DNA from: Heracleum sosnowskyi
Lineage: Eukaryota > Streptophyta > Magnoliopsida > Apiales > Apiaceae
DNA: 64,000 nt
Assembly: GCA_030848705.1 (NCBI GenBank)
Contig: JAUIZM010000015.1
Location: 1,116,001 to 1,180,000, forward strand
Reading direction: 5' to 3'
The notes beneath the pieces are model-generated. The model did not search any database. It worked only from the letters and a program-made list of their open reading frames with translations, and was not told where the DNA came from. The position numbers were made by a program, and so were the translations under genes. Shown here one piece after another: positions 21,370-32,837 of this stretch. Each line of letters begins with the position of its first letter. Position 1 is the first letter of the stretch.

Positions 21370-24300
21370 TTAATCACTAAGACTGTTTAACATACCCAAT
21401 TTACCAACTAACTTGATAAAAGTGGATTCGTCAACAGATTTAGTGAATATATCTGCAGTCTGTTCTTCTGTGGGTACAAAATGTAACTCCACAGTTCCAT
21501 TCATGACATGCTCTCTGATAAAATGATACCTGATATCAATGTGCTTCGTTCTCGAGTGCTGCACAGGGTTGTTGGAGATTGCTATGACACTTGTATTATC
21601 ACAAAATATGGGAATTTTGTCTAAGGCAAAGCCATAGTCCTTTAATTGATTCCGTATCCATAAGATCTGAGCACAACAGCTTCCAGCAACAATATATTCA
21701 GCTTCTGCTGTTGAATTGGAAACTGTTTACTGTTTCTTGCTATACCAGGAAATCAACCTACCTCCTAGGAATTGACAACTCCCAGAGGTGCTTTTTCTAT
21801 CCACAACACTACCTGCATAATCAGAATCTGTATATCCAACAAGATTAAAACCAGAATCTTTAGGGTACCAGATACCTAGATTAGGTGTACCCTTAAGATA
21901 TCTCAAGATTCTTTTCACAGCAACGAGATGAACATCTCTAGGGTCCGCTTGGAACCTTGCACACAAGCATGTAGCATACATAATATCTGGTCTACTAGCA
22001 GTAAGATAGAGTAAGGAGCCAATCATACCTCTGTAGCTTGTAACATCTACCTTGATAGATTTGTCAAAAGCTCCAAGTTTGATTGCTGTTGAAGATGGAG
22101 TCCTTGCTGATGCTGAATCCTCCATGTGATACTTCTTGAGGAGTTCTTTGAGATACTTGGATTGACAAATAAATATACCATTTGACCTTTGACTTACTTG
22201 TAATCCAAGAAAGAACTTCAGCTCACCCATCATACTCATTTCAAACTTACTCTGCATTAGCTCAGCAAATCTCTTACAGAGATTATCATTAGTAGACCCA
22301 AATATGATGTCATCCACATAGACTTGGACTAATATCATATCATTTTTGTGTTTCTTTGAAAAAAGAGTTTTGTCTATGATACCTCTAACAAAACCATTTT
22401 CTAAAAGAAAACCAGAGAGAGTGTCATACCATTTTCTTGGGGCTTGTTTGAGACCATAGATAGCCTTGAAGAGAAAGTACACAAAGTCCAGCAGCTCCTG
22501 ATTTTCAAAGCCAGGGGGCTGTTCCACATACACTTCTTCATCAAGTTCACCATTCAGGAATGCACTCTTAACATCCATTTGATAGACTTTAAAATTGGAA
22601 TAAGCAGCAAATGCTAATAACATCCTGGTGGCCTCAAGTCTAGCCACTGGTGCATAGGTTTCATCATAATCAATGCCTTCAGCTTGAGAATACCCTTGTG
22701 CAACCAGTCTTGCCTTGTTCCTTGTAACAATGCCATCCTCATCTAGCTTGTTTCTGTATACCCATCTTGTACCAACTACTTTCTTGTTCTTTGGCCTGGG
22801 TACCAGTTTCCAGACTTGCTGTTGTTCAAACTGATTGAGTTCATCTTGCATAGCAATCACCCAATCTGGATCAATCAGTGCTTCCTCAGTTTTCTTTGGC
22901 TCCATTTTAGATAGAAATGCTGAGAAAAGACATTCATTCTGAGAAGCTCTTCTAGTTTTAACTCCAACATCTGGATCACCAATGATCAACTCAAAAGGAT
23001 GAGCTCTATTCCAAACAGTCTGTCTTGGAAGATTTGATCTTGATGATTCACCTTGAAATTCACTTTGATGTTGTGAGTGACTAGCTGATCCTTCATTTGC
23101 TCCCCCTGAGTTGTTGCCTGTTTGCCTTGATGATTCTTCTCCAGTGCTGGTGGTATCTCCATTGTTACCAGTGTTTCCACCACCATCACCATGATCATTA
23201 TCATCATTGTTATTATCATCACCAGCAATAACTTCAGGTGGGGCTTCATCATCTGATTCTGAGTCTGGCAAGTTATCAAACTTCAGCTTTTCAGATGAGT
23301 CTTCTTTTTGGATACTGGGGAACTTAGTGTCATCAAAAGTAACATTGACACTTTCCTTTACTGTGTGACTGCCAACCACATAGACCCTGTAAGATCTTCT
23401 GGAATATCCAACAAAAATAGCTTCTTGTGCCTTTGCATCAAACTTGCCACGTTTAACATTGTCATCTATAAGCACAAAGCATTTTGCTCCAAATACATGA
23501 AAGTACTTGACAGTTGGTTTCTTGTTGTTCATGATCTCATACGAAGTCTTCATTAAGTCCTTGTTGATTAACGTTCGATTCTGAGTATAACAAGCTGTAT
23601 TCGCTGCTTCAGCCCAAAAGTACGTTGGAAGTTTGGACTCACTTAACATAGTCCTTGCAGCTTCAATCAATGTACGATTCTTTCTTTCCACTACTCCATT
23701 TTGTTGAGGAGTTCTAGGGGCAGAATACTGTCTTGTTATTCCTTTATCAGCACAAAAGTCATTTAGAATGGCATTCTTGAATTCAGTACCATTATCTGAC
23801 CTTATGGCTCTAACAGGGAATCTAGAATCCAGCTCAATCAACTTCACATGGCCAATCACCAGGAATGGGGTCTCATCCTTGGAATGTAGGAATAAAACCC
23901 ATGTGTATTTAGAATAGTCATCAACAATCACAAGTGCATATTGTTTCTTTGACATGGACATCACATTAACTGGACCAAACAAATCCATGTGCAGTAGCTG
24001 AAGTGGTTCAGTTATTGATGACATGCATATTGTTTCTTTGACTTTCCTTTCTGACATGCCTCACACAGTCCTTCCTGTGTAAATTCCATCTGAGGCAAAC
24101 CTCTAACCAATTCCCTCTTGACTAAAGAGTTCATGGTTTTGAAGTTAAGGTGAGACATCTTCTTGTGCCATAGCCAACTATCATCTGATGAAGCTTTAGC
24201 ATAAAAACAATTAACTTCATCTTTGAATCCCGAGTTCAGATCAGCTATGAACAAGTCACCTTTCCTCACTCCTTGAAGAGCAGGCTTTCCATTCTTCTTG

Positions 24301-24632
24301 TGAAGGATCTGGCACTTCTCTCTTTCAAAGGAAACAGAATATCCTCTGTCACAGAACTGACTGATGCTGAGAAGATTGAACGTCAGACCTTCCACAAATG
24401 AAACATCTTCAATGATAACATTTCCGTACTTCAAACAGCCATATCCTTTCGTAATACCCTTGCTGTTATCTCCAAAGGTTACTACTGGGCCAGCTTTTTC
24501 AACCATATCTGATAGCAGGGCTCTATCTCCGGTCATATGCCTTGAACAGCCACTGTCAAGAACCCATATAACACGGCTTACCTGTTTAACTCCCTGCAAT
24601 ACCAGATTGATTAGTCCTTCCTCGGAACCCAC
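21370..24632 (-). pseudogene. pol of copy 2b, one frameshift and one stop
   Basis: The frame opens near 24632, overlapping the end of gag by about 20 bp in the -1 phase, and begins with LVLQG and the protease motif LDSGCSRHMTG. Integrase motifs follow (WHKKMSHLN, CEACQKGK, then HMDLFGP, RSDNGTEF, QQNGVVERKNR). A frameshift lies at about 24010-24057, just after the zinc-binding region. The reverse transcriptase has the active-site YVDD (near 22310). RNase H shows TDSDYAG. TAA at 21727-21729 (Gln in copy B) interrupts the RNase H domain, after which the frame is open to 21370. All catalytic motifs are present but the polyprotein cannot be made in one piece. Confidence 0.92.
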
Positions 24633-26851
24633 ACTTGATTGGGTCCGGCATACTTAAAGAATTGGCCTTTGTCAGGCAAAACAACATTTTTAACTACAAC
24701 TACTTCAACCTCTTTCACATAAGAGCGTTTCCATTTATAGCCAGCCTTAACACATTTCTGAGTAGGCTTAGGGATAAATGAATCCACTCTAGTCTGAGGA
24801 GGACTAGTAGTCTTTGCTTTAACATGCTTCTTATTATTAACATGTTGACGTGGAGCAGTCTTATCACTAGATACATGCTTTTTATTAAAGAAAGCATACA
24901 TAACATTAAAAGCACAATACATGCAATTACTCACACCACATGCTTTATGAGAAGAATTAACAGCAGGCATGTTAGTTCTACAGTTATTTTGATCCAACTT
25001 ATGGATATCTGATTTAGTCTTTTTAGTTGTAGCAACTTTGACTGGAATATCAGATATACACTTTTTGGATTGTTCAAATTCCAAAGAAATATCTTCTTCA
25101 CGAATCTCCTCTGCAAAGATGATAGAGTCTTCATTCATAGGCTCTGCCTCAGACTCCTTACAGAAGGGTGTTTCAATACCCTTAAGTATATATGGAACAA
25201 CCTTTCCTTCAGATTTGTATCTACAAGGGGAGTTAATTCCAAGCAATCCAATGGCCTCATTATAACCATAACCTATACTGACATGATTACCAATAGCTTG
25301 TTTATTGAGAATCTCTTTAGCCGTCTTACAAGAGCTAAAATAGGCATTAGCTTTAGTCTTGAGCTCACTAATCTCTTTCTTAAGAATGGTTTCCAGTTGA
25401 ATATAACATTTAACCCTATTCTCAAGAAAAGCTATTTTCTCAACAAGTTCATCCTGATTAACATGCACTAGTTTTAATTCTTTTATCTCATTTTCAAGAT
25501 TTGTGTTCAAAAGAATTATTCTATCATTTTCAGTGCGAGCACATTCTAAGGTGCCACCAAGATGACGAATCATTTCAGTATCAGTAAACATTACCTCTGA
25601 CATGTGTGCAGATGAAGTACTTGCCTCTTTAGCCACTAAAGCAAGGTTCCCAATCTCACCTGCTTCTTCATCACTGTCAGTGTCATCCCAACTCTTTCAT
25701 TCAGCAACATAAGCTTTCCCAATCTTGTTCTTCTTGCTAGAATCAAATGTGTTTCTAGTCACTTGCTTTGGCTTTCTGCACTCAGTAGCAAAGTGACCCA
25801 ACTCATTGCAATTGTAGCATCTGATTGTGCTCCTTTCCACAGTTCCAGTTTTGTAGCCACCCCTTGAGCCACTTGAAGATGAAGAACCACCTCTCTGAAA
25901 CCTGGGTCTGAACTTAAGATTGGGATTCCTCTTGAATCTAAACTTCCCAAACTTTCTGACTATCAAAGCCAAATCACCATCCTCCGGCTGATCAAGTTCT
26001 TCTAAAGAATAGAAGTCACCACCAGATTGATCAATGGATGTTAATCCATATTCAGCATCAATAACATTCATGTTAGAACTGGAAGGTTGAACATGCTTCA
26101 CTTCCAGTTTCTGTGGGACTTCAGCAGCCAGTGCAGTAGAAGTACTAACAATCTTCCCAGTTCCATACAGCTCCCTTTGTTGAATCTGCTCCAGCTCATA
26201 GGTCTTCAGAACACCATACAATCTCTCCAAAGCAATCTCATTCATATCTCTTGCTTCTCTAATGGCAGATATTTTGTGCTCCAAATGAGGTGGAAGTGTA
26301 AGAAGGAACTTCTTGTTAATCTCCTTGTTGGTGTAGTGCTTCCCATTGAGATTCAGATCATTGATTAATTTGTTATATCTCTCAAAAACCTGAGAGATAC
26401 CTTCACCAGGGTTTGATCTGAAATGCTCATATTGTGAGGTGAGAATCTCCAGCATATTCTCCCTAACTTCCCCTGTCCCCTCATTGATTATCTCTATAGT
26501 TGCCCAAATGTGTTTAGCAGTATCACAGTTGAGAACATGATTATGCATGATTGGATCAAGACAATCAATAAGGATCAACTGAAGACAGGAATCCAAGGTA
26601 ACATCCTCTTTCTCATCAGGAGTGTACTCCTTGGGATCTTTAGGGTACATTCTGGCAGCCCTAGTCACAACATTATTCTCAATGAGTTCTCCCTCAATAA
26701 TCATAGGAACTTTGGGACCGTTCTTCAGCACATCAATGTATTTAGGATTTGCAACCTTAAGAAATAGAAGCATTTTCTTCTTCCACATTGGATAATGCTC
26801 CTTGCTGAACATAGGGATTTTGACAGTACCAACTTTCTGTGTAGTAGACAT
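24611..26851 (-). pseudogene. gag of copy 2b, one nonsense codon
   Basis: One frame runs from ATG 26851 (MSTTQKVGTVKIPMFSKEHY) to TAA 24611, 746 codons, broken only by TGA at 25697-25699 where related copies have Gly (AEGKSWDD). It has a UBN2-type capsid region (residues about 10-220), a CCHC knuckle (CYNCNELGHFATEC, near 25830), a heptad-rich part, then a conserved Cys/His cluster (near 24950) and the terminal QVWVP. pol follows in the -1 phase and overlaps, so the ancestral element probably used -1 frameshifting. Confidence 0.9.
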
Positions 26852-26940
26852 CTTTTGAGATTTTTAGGAATAAGATAAAAAATCAGAGTTTAAAAGAAAA
26901 ATCTCAAAACAATTGGATCTTTGATTTGTATATCAATCAA

Positions 26941-26957
26941 AAGGCTCTGATGCCAAT
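26941..26957 (-). other. Primer-binding site, copy 2b
   Basis: The reverse complement reads ATTGGCATCAGAGCCTT next to the 5' LTR, identical to that of copy 2a. Confidence 0.85.
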
Positions 26958-28274
26958 TGTTAGGTCCTGATAAGTTTGTAGAAGGGGGGTTGAATACAAA
27001 CTATACCGTTTTATCGAATTTGTCCTTTAAATGATTTAACTGTTTAGAACAAATTAATGCGGAATAAAAACTGAAACAATATTCAAGTTAAATAGAAACT
27101 CTATTAAACTTGAGGAGTGTTACAACTTTGATCACTGATTACAAAGAACTTAATAAAACAAATCTAGAATAAATTCGACATGAATTTATCTATTTTTGTA
27201 ATAAAAAGGATCGAATACTAAAAAGTAGTTCGATATAAAATCTAGGGATTATGATCCGCTAGAAAGCTAAAGCAGTACAAGAGATACAATTCTTATGAAT
27301 TAAATGTTGAAGAACAATCAAGAATTAAATCTCTGGCGAATTTTGTAGCTTGACAGTTGAAGAAGTAATGAAGAGAGAATGAAATATTTGTTGCTGTCTT
27401 TACTTCTGTGTAATTGATCTCTTATGAATGTCAACTGCCTTGTCTTATATAAACAAAACACACTGCATTCTTTTTATATAAGCCAACCCACGTGCAATAC
27501 AAATTAATTGAATTGCATTAGGAAGACTTAAAGAAATACAATGATTTTACTCTTAGAAGACAATCGGGAAGACAATCAATGTATTAATAAGACATTCGGG
27601 AAGACTCTAAATTTGCCTAGGAAGACAATCGGGAAGACTCTCTTGAGAGTCTTCCTAGTTTAAAAACTAAGTCTTCCTAGTACAAAATCTAAGTCTTCCT
27701 AGTTCAAATATATTCTAATTTAAATAATTAACTAAATAAATTATGTATTAAATTAATTCTTTGCAGAATTAATTTAATAAATAATATACTTAATAATATT
27801 AATTATTTATAAGAGAATAAATAGAATTAGTTAACTTCTCAAATAAATCCAGAATCACTTAAAACTTAGATAAATAACAAACAAAATAGTACGTTGACAC
27901 TCGATGTACTGTCTGGTTCATGAGTGACTAACGACAATGTCTGTTCTTTATCTATTTAACTTTAAGCAGTGATTCACTTCCTTCTCATTCAAGAACTCCG
28001 TAATCAGTATCTTTTTCTGTCACCACTTGAAATCTCTGTCACTTTAATAAATCCACTGAGCTTGAATACTTCATTGAGGCTTGATCAATAAATTGAGCTT
28101 CTTTCAATGTAGAATCACTTTAAGTCTGTAGATGACTTTAATCTTCATTCTTTGACAGATATAACTTTCTGAGATTCCTGTGACAATAGATTTTTATTAT
28201 TTACTTATTACATCTTAATTAAAGTTGAGTAGAATCCTCGGTGTTTACAAATAGGACTAGACATATGCCTTTCA
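26958..28274 (-). repeat. 5' LTR of copy 2b
   Basis: 1317 bp, 7 differences from the partner at 15051-16367. The hairpin (arms GGAAGACTCTC and GAGAGTCTTCC) is at 27632-27655. Confidence 0.95.
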
Positions 28275-29316
28275 ATCAGATCCTGATGATTCATCAAATC
28301 CTGATGTCACATCAATTACTGATGGTGCTGACTCTGGTGATGCAAATAATAGTAATACATCTAGTAGTGCAAATGTTGAGGGGGAGCAACAACATTCTAC
28401 TACAAGTTCAGAGTCAACTCAATCATCAAGACAGAATTCTTCAGATACTGATTCAAATGATGATCATGATAATTCATCAGGAGGAGATAGTAATACTTCA
28501 GGGGGAGCTTCTAATGAATCAAATTCTTCTAATCAAGATAACACCAATCCAGGGGGAGCATCTACATCAAGGAATGACTTACCACCAGCAAGGAAATGGA
28601 CTGCAAATCATACTCCTGATTTGATAATTGGAGATCCTAATGCAGGTGTTCAGACAAGAAGTGCAACTCAAAATGAATGTCTATATAATAACTTTCTGTC
28701 AAAGGAGGAGCCAAAGAAAGTTGAAGATGCACTTAAAGATGCTGATTGGGTTACTGCAATGCAAGAAGAATTGAATGAATTTGAAAGGAATGAAGTCTGG
28801 AAACTGGTGCCAAGACCAAAGAACAGGTCAATTGTTGGTACAAAGTGGATTTTCAAGAATAAGACTGATTCAGATGGTGTAATTATCAGAAACAAAGCAA
28901 GGCTAGTTGCAAAGGGGTATTCTCAACAAGAAGGAATTGACTATGATAAAAAGCAAAAGTCTATCTCTACTTCAACAGCAGAAGCTGAGTACATTGCTGC
29001 AGGAAGCTGTTGTGCTCAGATAATGTGGATGAGAAATCAGTTGTTAGATTATGGCATGTCATACTCAAAAATCCCTATTTATTGTGATAACCAAAGTGCT
29101 ATTACAATGACAGGAAATCCAGTTCAACATTCTCTTACTAAACACATCAGTATTAGATATCATTTTATAAGAGAACAAGTTCTGGAAGGAACAATTGAAC
29201 TTCACTTTGTTCCTACTGATCAACAACTAGCTGATATATTCACCAAGCCACTGCCTGAAGCTACATTCAATAAGTTGGTGAATGAACTTGGGATGATGAA
29301 CTTTGAGAATTTCTGA
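28275..29316 (+). pseudogene. pol of family 3, 3' part, reverse transcriptase mostly deleted
   Basis: Continues pol after the copy 2b insertion. It starts with a Ser/Asn/Asp-rich linker, then the start of the reverse transcriptase domain (DWVTAMQEELNEFE, KLVPRPKN). After GIDYD the frame jumps in phase to KKQKSISTSTAEAEYIA, the RNase H end. About 300 residues, including the YVDD active site and the first part of RNase H, are missing, yet the frame stays open to the normal C-terminus (LADIFTKPL ... LGMMNFENF). It has no polymerase activity. Confidence 0.9.
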
Positions 29317-30576
29317 GAAAAGCTACAAAGAAGAAATCCTGATGACTATCAAATCCTGATGGTCATTCAGAAAGGTATGTATTTTTGATCAAATCCTGAT
29401 AGGACTCTATCTTGACAGGAAGTCAACTGGTCAATCCTGATGCATAGATACTGAAGCTGGTGTGAAAACCAGAGGTTTTAAGGCAATTTGAAAACAAAAG
29501 TGCTGGTATTCTCTGGAAAGTAAAAGCTATACTTAGTCTCTGCTTAAGTATTAAGTTTTACTTTTAAATCTCAATTTATTTTCTAAGGAATTACCATTCA
29601 TCATTTTAAATGTCATATGCACTATTGCTAACAATTTGTACAGGAAATAAAGGAAGATGAACAATTGAGAGAATTGATAAATTTCATTGATACTTGAAGC
29701 TGTTTACAAATGGAAAAGGAAAATTACATTGTTTTCTAGTCTAGTTTTCTATTCAGGAACACGTGTACTGCAAATTAGCATGAACTCTCCTGAGCAGCTT
29801 CACAGTCCATCAGGATTGGAAGGTCTCTTGTTCCATCCTTAAAGGACAAGAAGAGGAGCTGATTCACTTGAAGGCGGATCGTCACCGTGACCACCGGGAC
29901 TCTTCCGTGCCTCCAACTTGCATGACATACAAGCATCACGTACGGATCCTCTTTCTTCTCTCAAGCTCTCGTTCGAGCTCCTCAGCATCATCATCTTCAT
30001 CCTCATCGTCTTCATCCTCTTCATCATTGACAATGATGAGATTGTCAAGAGGATTCCAGTCAGGATTTGTCTGCTGGAAGTTGTGCCAAAGCACATCAAC
30101 CATTGCATTAACAAAGGCCTCATGTTCCTGAGGATCAGGAACAGGTTGAGGTCCTTCATTTTCTGCAATTTCTGCTAGAACCTGATCCATCTCCTGCCAG
30201 ATTAACTCTATGTCACCGAGTTCTTGATCAGGTAACGCATCTTGTTGGTTATTAGCAGCCATGGAAAAACGAAGAAGATGAAAGGTTTTCGTAAGTTTTT
30301 TTTTGTGGAGAGGGTTTGTGTATTTTAGGTAAATGATAATACTGTTTAACACTCTCTTTTATAGAGATTATTTGTTAAAGCTGCAGGTCATTTGCTTATT
30401 CCCGAGGCGACGGTTCAGTTTTCCATGACTATTTTGCTTTGATAAATGGTAAGAATGTTTTAGTGGGTTCTACATCATTCATTTGGTGAATTTTAAAAAA
30501 AAAAAACAACATTTTTCAGGATTAGTGAAATAAAATTTTGTTTTCTTAAATGAAATTTTATTTTTACTTCAAATAG
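29317..30576 (+). promoter_or_regulatory. pol-ORF3 spacer of family 3
   Basis: It contains at least five ATCCTGAT words in 29336-29450 and further ones (ATCAGGATTGG near 29812, TCAGGATTAG near 30518, ATCCTGACAAG near 30593). This is the family 3 LTR motif ATCAGGAT, mostly inverted. An antisense reading frame with its own TATA box occupies 29936-30262. Confidence 0.5.
29936..30262 (-). CDS. Antisense acidic protein gene inside family 3
   Basis: On the reverse strand, TATAAAAG (30356-30363) lies about 95 bp before ATG 30262, which opens a 108-residue frame (MAANNQQDALPDQELGDIE) closing at 29936. The middle has a helix-like stretch with FVNAMVDVLWHNFQQ. The C-terminal third is a run of Asp/Glu followed by a basic ELERRKRIR tail. 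A second phase continues to 29839 with CMSCKLEARKSPGGHGDDPP, which may be the original end lost by a one-base shift. No known family was recognised. It lies between pol and ORF3 and points against the element's transcription. It could be a captured host gene, an element-encoded antisense protein, or chance. Confidence 0.45.
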   Translation of the reverse strand: MAANNQQDALPDQELGDIELIWQEMDQVLAEIAENEGPQPVPDPQEHEAFVNAMVDVLWHNFQQTNPDWNPLDNLIIVNDEEDEDDEDEDDDAEELERELERRKRIRT

Positions 30577-31602
30577 AAAATATTTTTTAATCCTGACAAG
30601 GCAAATGGTTTTATTGGTAATGCTTTTATTCCTGATGAGGTTAGGTTTTTCTTACATCAGAAAATGCCTACTTGTTATGGATTACTTTCTCATGCTATAG
30701 GGCAAGGCCAATCACACCTTGTTCCTAACCCAAGCATTCATCCCAAACAGTCAACAACCACCTCTAATGTCTCTCAAAAGACTTTAGTTGTAAAATCAAA
30801 GAAATCAGCTAGAACTGATGTGTCTGGAAGGCAATCAGGTTCAAAGGATTTTTCCTCTACACCACTCACTAAAAAGAAGTTACAAGGGGGTGTACAAGGG
30901 GTCCTGGTGAAGAAAGCTGCTAAGGGTGTTGAGGCTGTTTCTGTTAAAAGGAAGTTAGTGCTCAGGGATGAGACTGATTCAGAGGATGATTTACCTATAT
31001 CCTCTATAATGAATGTGAATAAGGAAGTTGCTGATACTGCTATTGAAGTTGTGGTACCATCATCAAAGCCACAGAAGAAAAGGAAATTATCTAAGGGCAG
31101 GTATCATATTCCTTTTGAAAAGAAGCAGGATACTGATGTACAGGACACTTCTATTCTTAATGAGCAATCAAGTTCAGCTGCTCAAGCAAATCCTGATGTT
31201 AGTATTCCTGATGCTGCACCAAGTCAAGTGGTTACTATTTCAGACTCTCCAGCACAGGACTCTCCAATAAAAAGACATGTTGATATTTCATGGGAGAAGT
31301 ATGGTGCTACTGCTTTCAATCTTGGGATTAAACATCCAATGGAAAAGCTAAGGAAAGTAGGAGAGTTAGTATTTTCTAGACAGAATAAACTGAAGGGATC
31401 AAGCCCACAAGAACCTGGACCTCAAAGTGGTTCAGCAGCTCTTACTGATGATCCAGCCACACAAGAACCACTCAATCAAAGTTTGGGTGAAGGCATAGCA
31501 ATTGGAATGATCACACAAGAACCATCTTCTCAAAGTGAAGATGCAGGCCAAGCTACAGTTTCTGAGAAATTTCCTGACAATGCTCAAGGGATTTCTGGTG
31601 CA
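30577..31602 (+). pseudogene. ORF3 fragment of family 3
   Basis: An open frame that begins after TAG near 30576; the first ATG is 30664. It encodes a hydrophilic protein with VRFFLHQKM and then Lys-rich (KKRKLSKG) and Ser/Pro/Gln-rich parts. A short ordered-looking stretch, WEKYGATAFNLGIKHPMEKL, occurs near 31300. Position after pol and composition match the disordered middle of ORF3 in families 1 and 2. The conserved N-terminal domain (with YPRFL) and the C-terminal coiled coils are absent. At about 31603 the frame runs into the 3' LTR of copy 2a and ends 39 bp later. Confidence 0.6.
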
Positions 31603-32837
31603 GATGATGTTACTCAACATAAAATAAGATGTAATAAGTAAATAATAAAAGTCATATGTCACAAGATTCTCAGAAGATAGTATCTGTCAAGAGAATGAAA
31701 GTTAATGTCATCTACAGACTTGAAGTAATTCTACATTGAAAGAAGTTCAATTTATTGATCAAGCCTCAGTGAAGTATTCAATCTCAGTGGATTTATTAAA
31801 GTGACAGAGATTTCAAAGTGTGACAGCAAATGTACAGACTACAGTGTTTAAAGAAAAGGGACCACTGCTTAAAGTCAAACAGATGAAGAACAGACATTGC
31901 CGTTAGTCACTCATGAACCAGACAGTACATTGAGTGTCAACGTTCTACAAGTATTATCTCTTCTTCTAATTTTAAGTGGTTCAAAAATTTCTTCTGAAGA
32001 CAAGGAATTGTTTTTATTCTCTTCTAAATAATTAATTCTGCTAAGTAATTTATTTATTAAATTGATTCTATTAAGAATTAATTTAATACTTAAATTATTT
32101 AAATGGTTATTTAAATTAGAATAAAAACATAACTAAGAAGACTTAGAAAATGAACTAAGAAGACTGTCAAGGGTAATCTTCCCGATAGTCTTCCTAGGCT
32201 TTTTCTAAGTCTTATTAAGTTAAATTGCTTGTCTTCACGAATGTCTTCTATAGCCAAATGTGAATCTTCCCGAATGTCTTCTTAGTATAAATCAAAAGAA
32301 AGGTTTTGGCGCGTGGAAGGCAAATGCAATTGACTTGTTTAAAAGAAGAAAAGTGTGATCAAAGCATACAGACAGAAGTGAGACAGAAACAAAACAACAT
32401 TACATTTCATTAACTTCTGCCATTCATTTCATCAATTGTCCGAGCTTTTATTTCACAATGAATTTAATTCTTGATTTGTTTGTAACATTTAATCCAACAG
32501 AATTAGTTCACTTGTACTGCTTTGACAATCTAGCGGATCATAATCCCTAAAAATTATATCGGACTACTTTTTAGTATTCGATCCTTTTTATTACAAAAAT
32601 AGATAAATTCATGTCGAATTTATTCTAGGTTTGTTTTATTAAGAACTCTGTAATCTGTACTCAAATTGTAACACCCTTCAAGTTTAATATAAGTTATATT
32701 TAACTTGAATATTGTTTCAGTTTATTCCGCAATAATTTGTTCTTGAATTGTTTAATCTTAAACGAACAAATTCGATAAAACGGTATAGTTTGTATTCAAC
32801 CCCCCCCCCCCTTCTACAAACTTATCAGGACCTAACA
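31603..32837 (+). repeat. 3' LTR of copy 2a, first 35-45 bp missing
   Basis: Matches 7468-8707 at about 97.5%, including the GTCTTCC array (32145-32285), and ends GGACCTAACA followed by the TSD AATAG. The usual start, TGAAAG(G/A)CATATG, is missing. Instead family 3 ORF3 sequence reads directly into ACTCAACATAA. Confidence 0.9.

Larger units (their letters stand above)
15051..28274 (-). mobile_element. Copia family 2, copy 2b (complete, reverse strand)
   Basis: A 13,224-bp element with two LTRs of 1317 bp each that differ at 7 positions (99.5% identical), TSD ATCAG (15046-15050 and 28275-28279), a primer-binding site, a polypurine tract, gag, pol and a very long ORF3. In its own direction the order is LTR (26958-28274), gag (26851-24611), pol (24632-21370), spacer, ORF3 (20131-16631), LTR (15051-16367). 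ORF3 between pol and the 3' LTR and the 13-kb size fit the Sirevirus/Maximus branch of Ty1/copia. gag carries one nonsense codon; pol carries one frameshift and one nonsense codon. Confidence 0.95.
10802..31602 (+). mobile_element. Copia family 3 element, 3' end lost
   Basis: It has a 607-bp 5' LTR, a primer-binding site, a long gag, a decayed pol, a pol-ORF3 spacer with an antisense frame, and part of ORF3. The reverse-strand copy 2b (15051-28274) splits pol. The 3' LTR is missing: ORF3 sequence fuses to the 3' LTR of copy 2a at about 31603. The 5' target bases are ATAAG (10797-10801), without a surviving partner. The right limit is approximate. Confidence 0.85.
7433..32837 (+). mobile_element. 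Copia family 2, copy 2a (split by nested elements)
   Basis: The 5' LTR is 7433-8707 and the 3' LTR 31603-32837. The same 5 bp, AATAG, precede the first (7428-7432) and follow the second (32838-32842). Between them remain a primer-binding site and most of gag; pol and ORF3 are missing. Family 3 inserted at 10802 inside gag. A later deletion removed the end of family 3, the rest of 2a and the first 35-45 bp of the 3' LTR. Confidence 0.9.

Noticed and set aside
22986..23279. Met-rich reverse-strand frame inside pol of copy 2b
   Set aside because: Out-of-phase reading of the Asn/Gly-rich linker between integrase and reverse transcriptase.
28241..28624. 127-residue Met/Ile-rich frame
   Set aside because: Out-of-phase reading of the family 3 pol linker, and it starts inside the copy 2b LTR.
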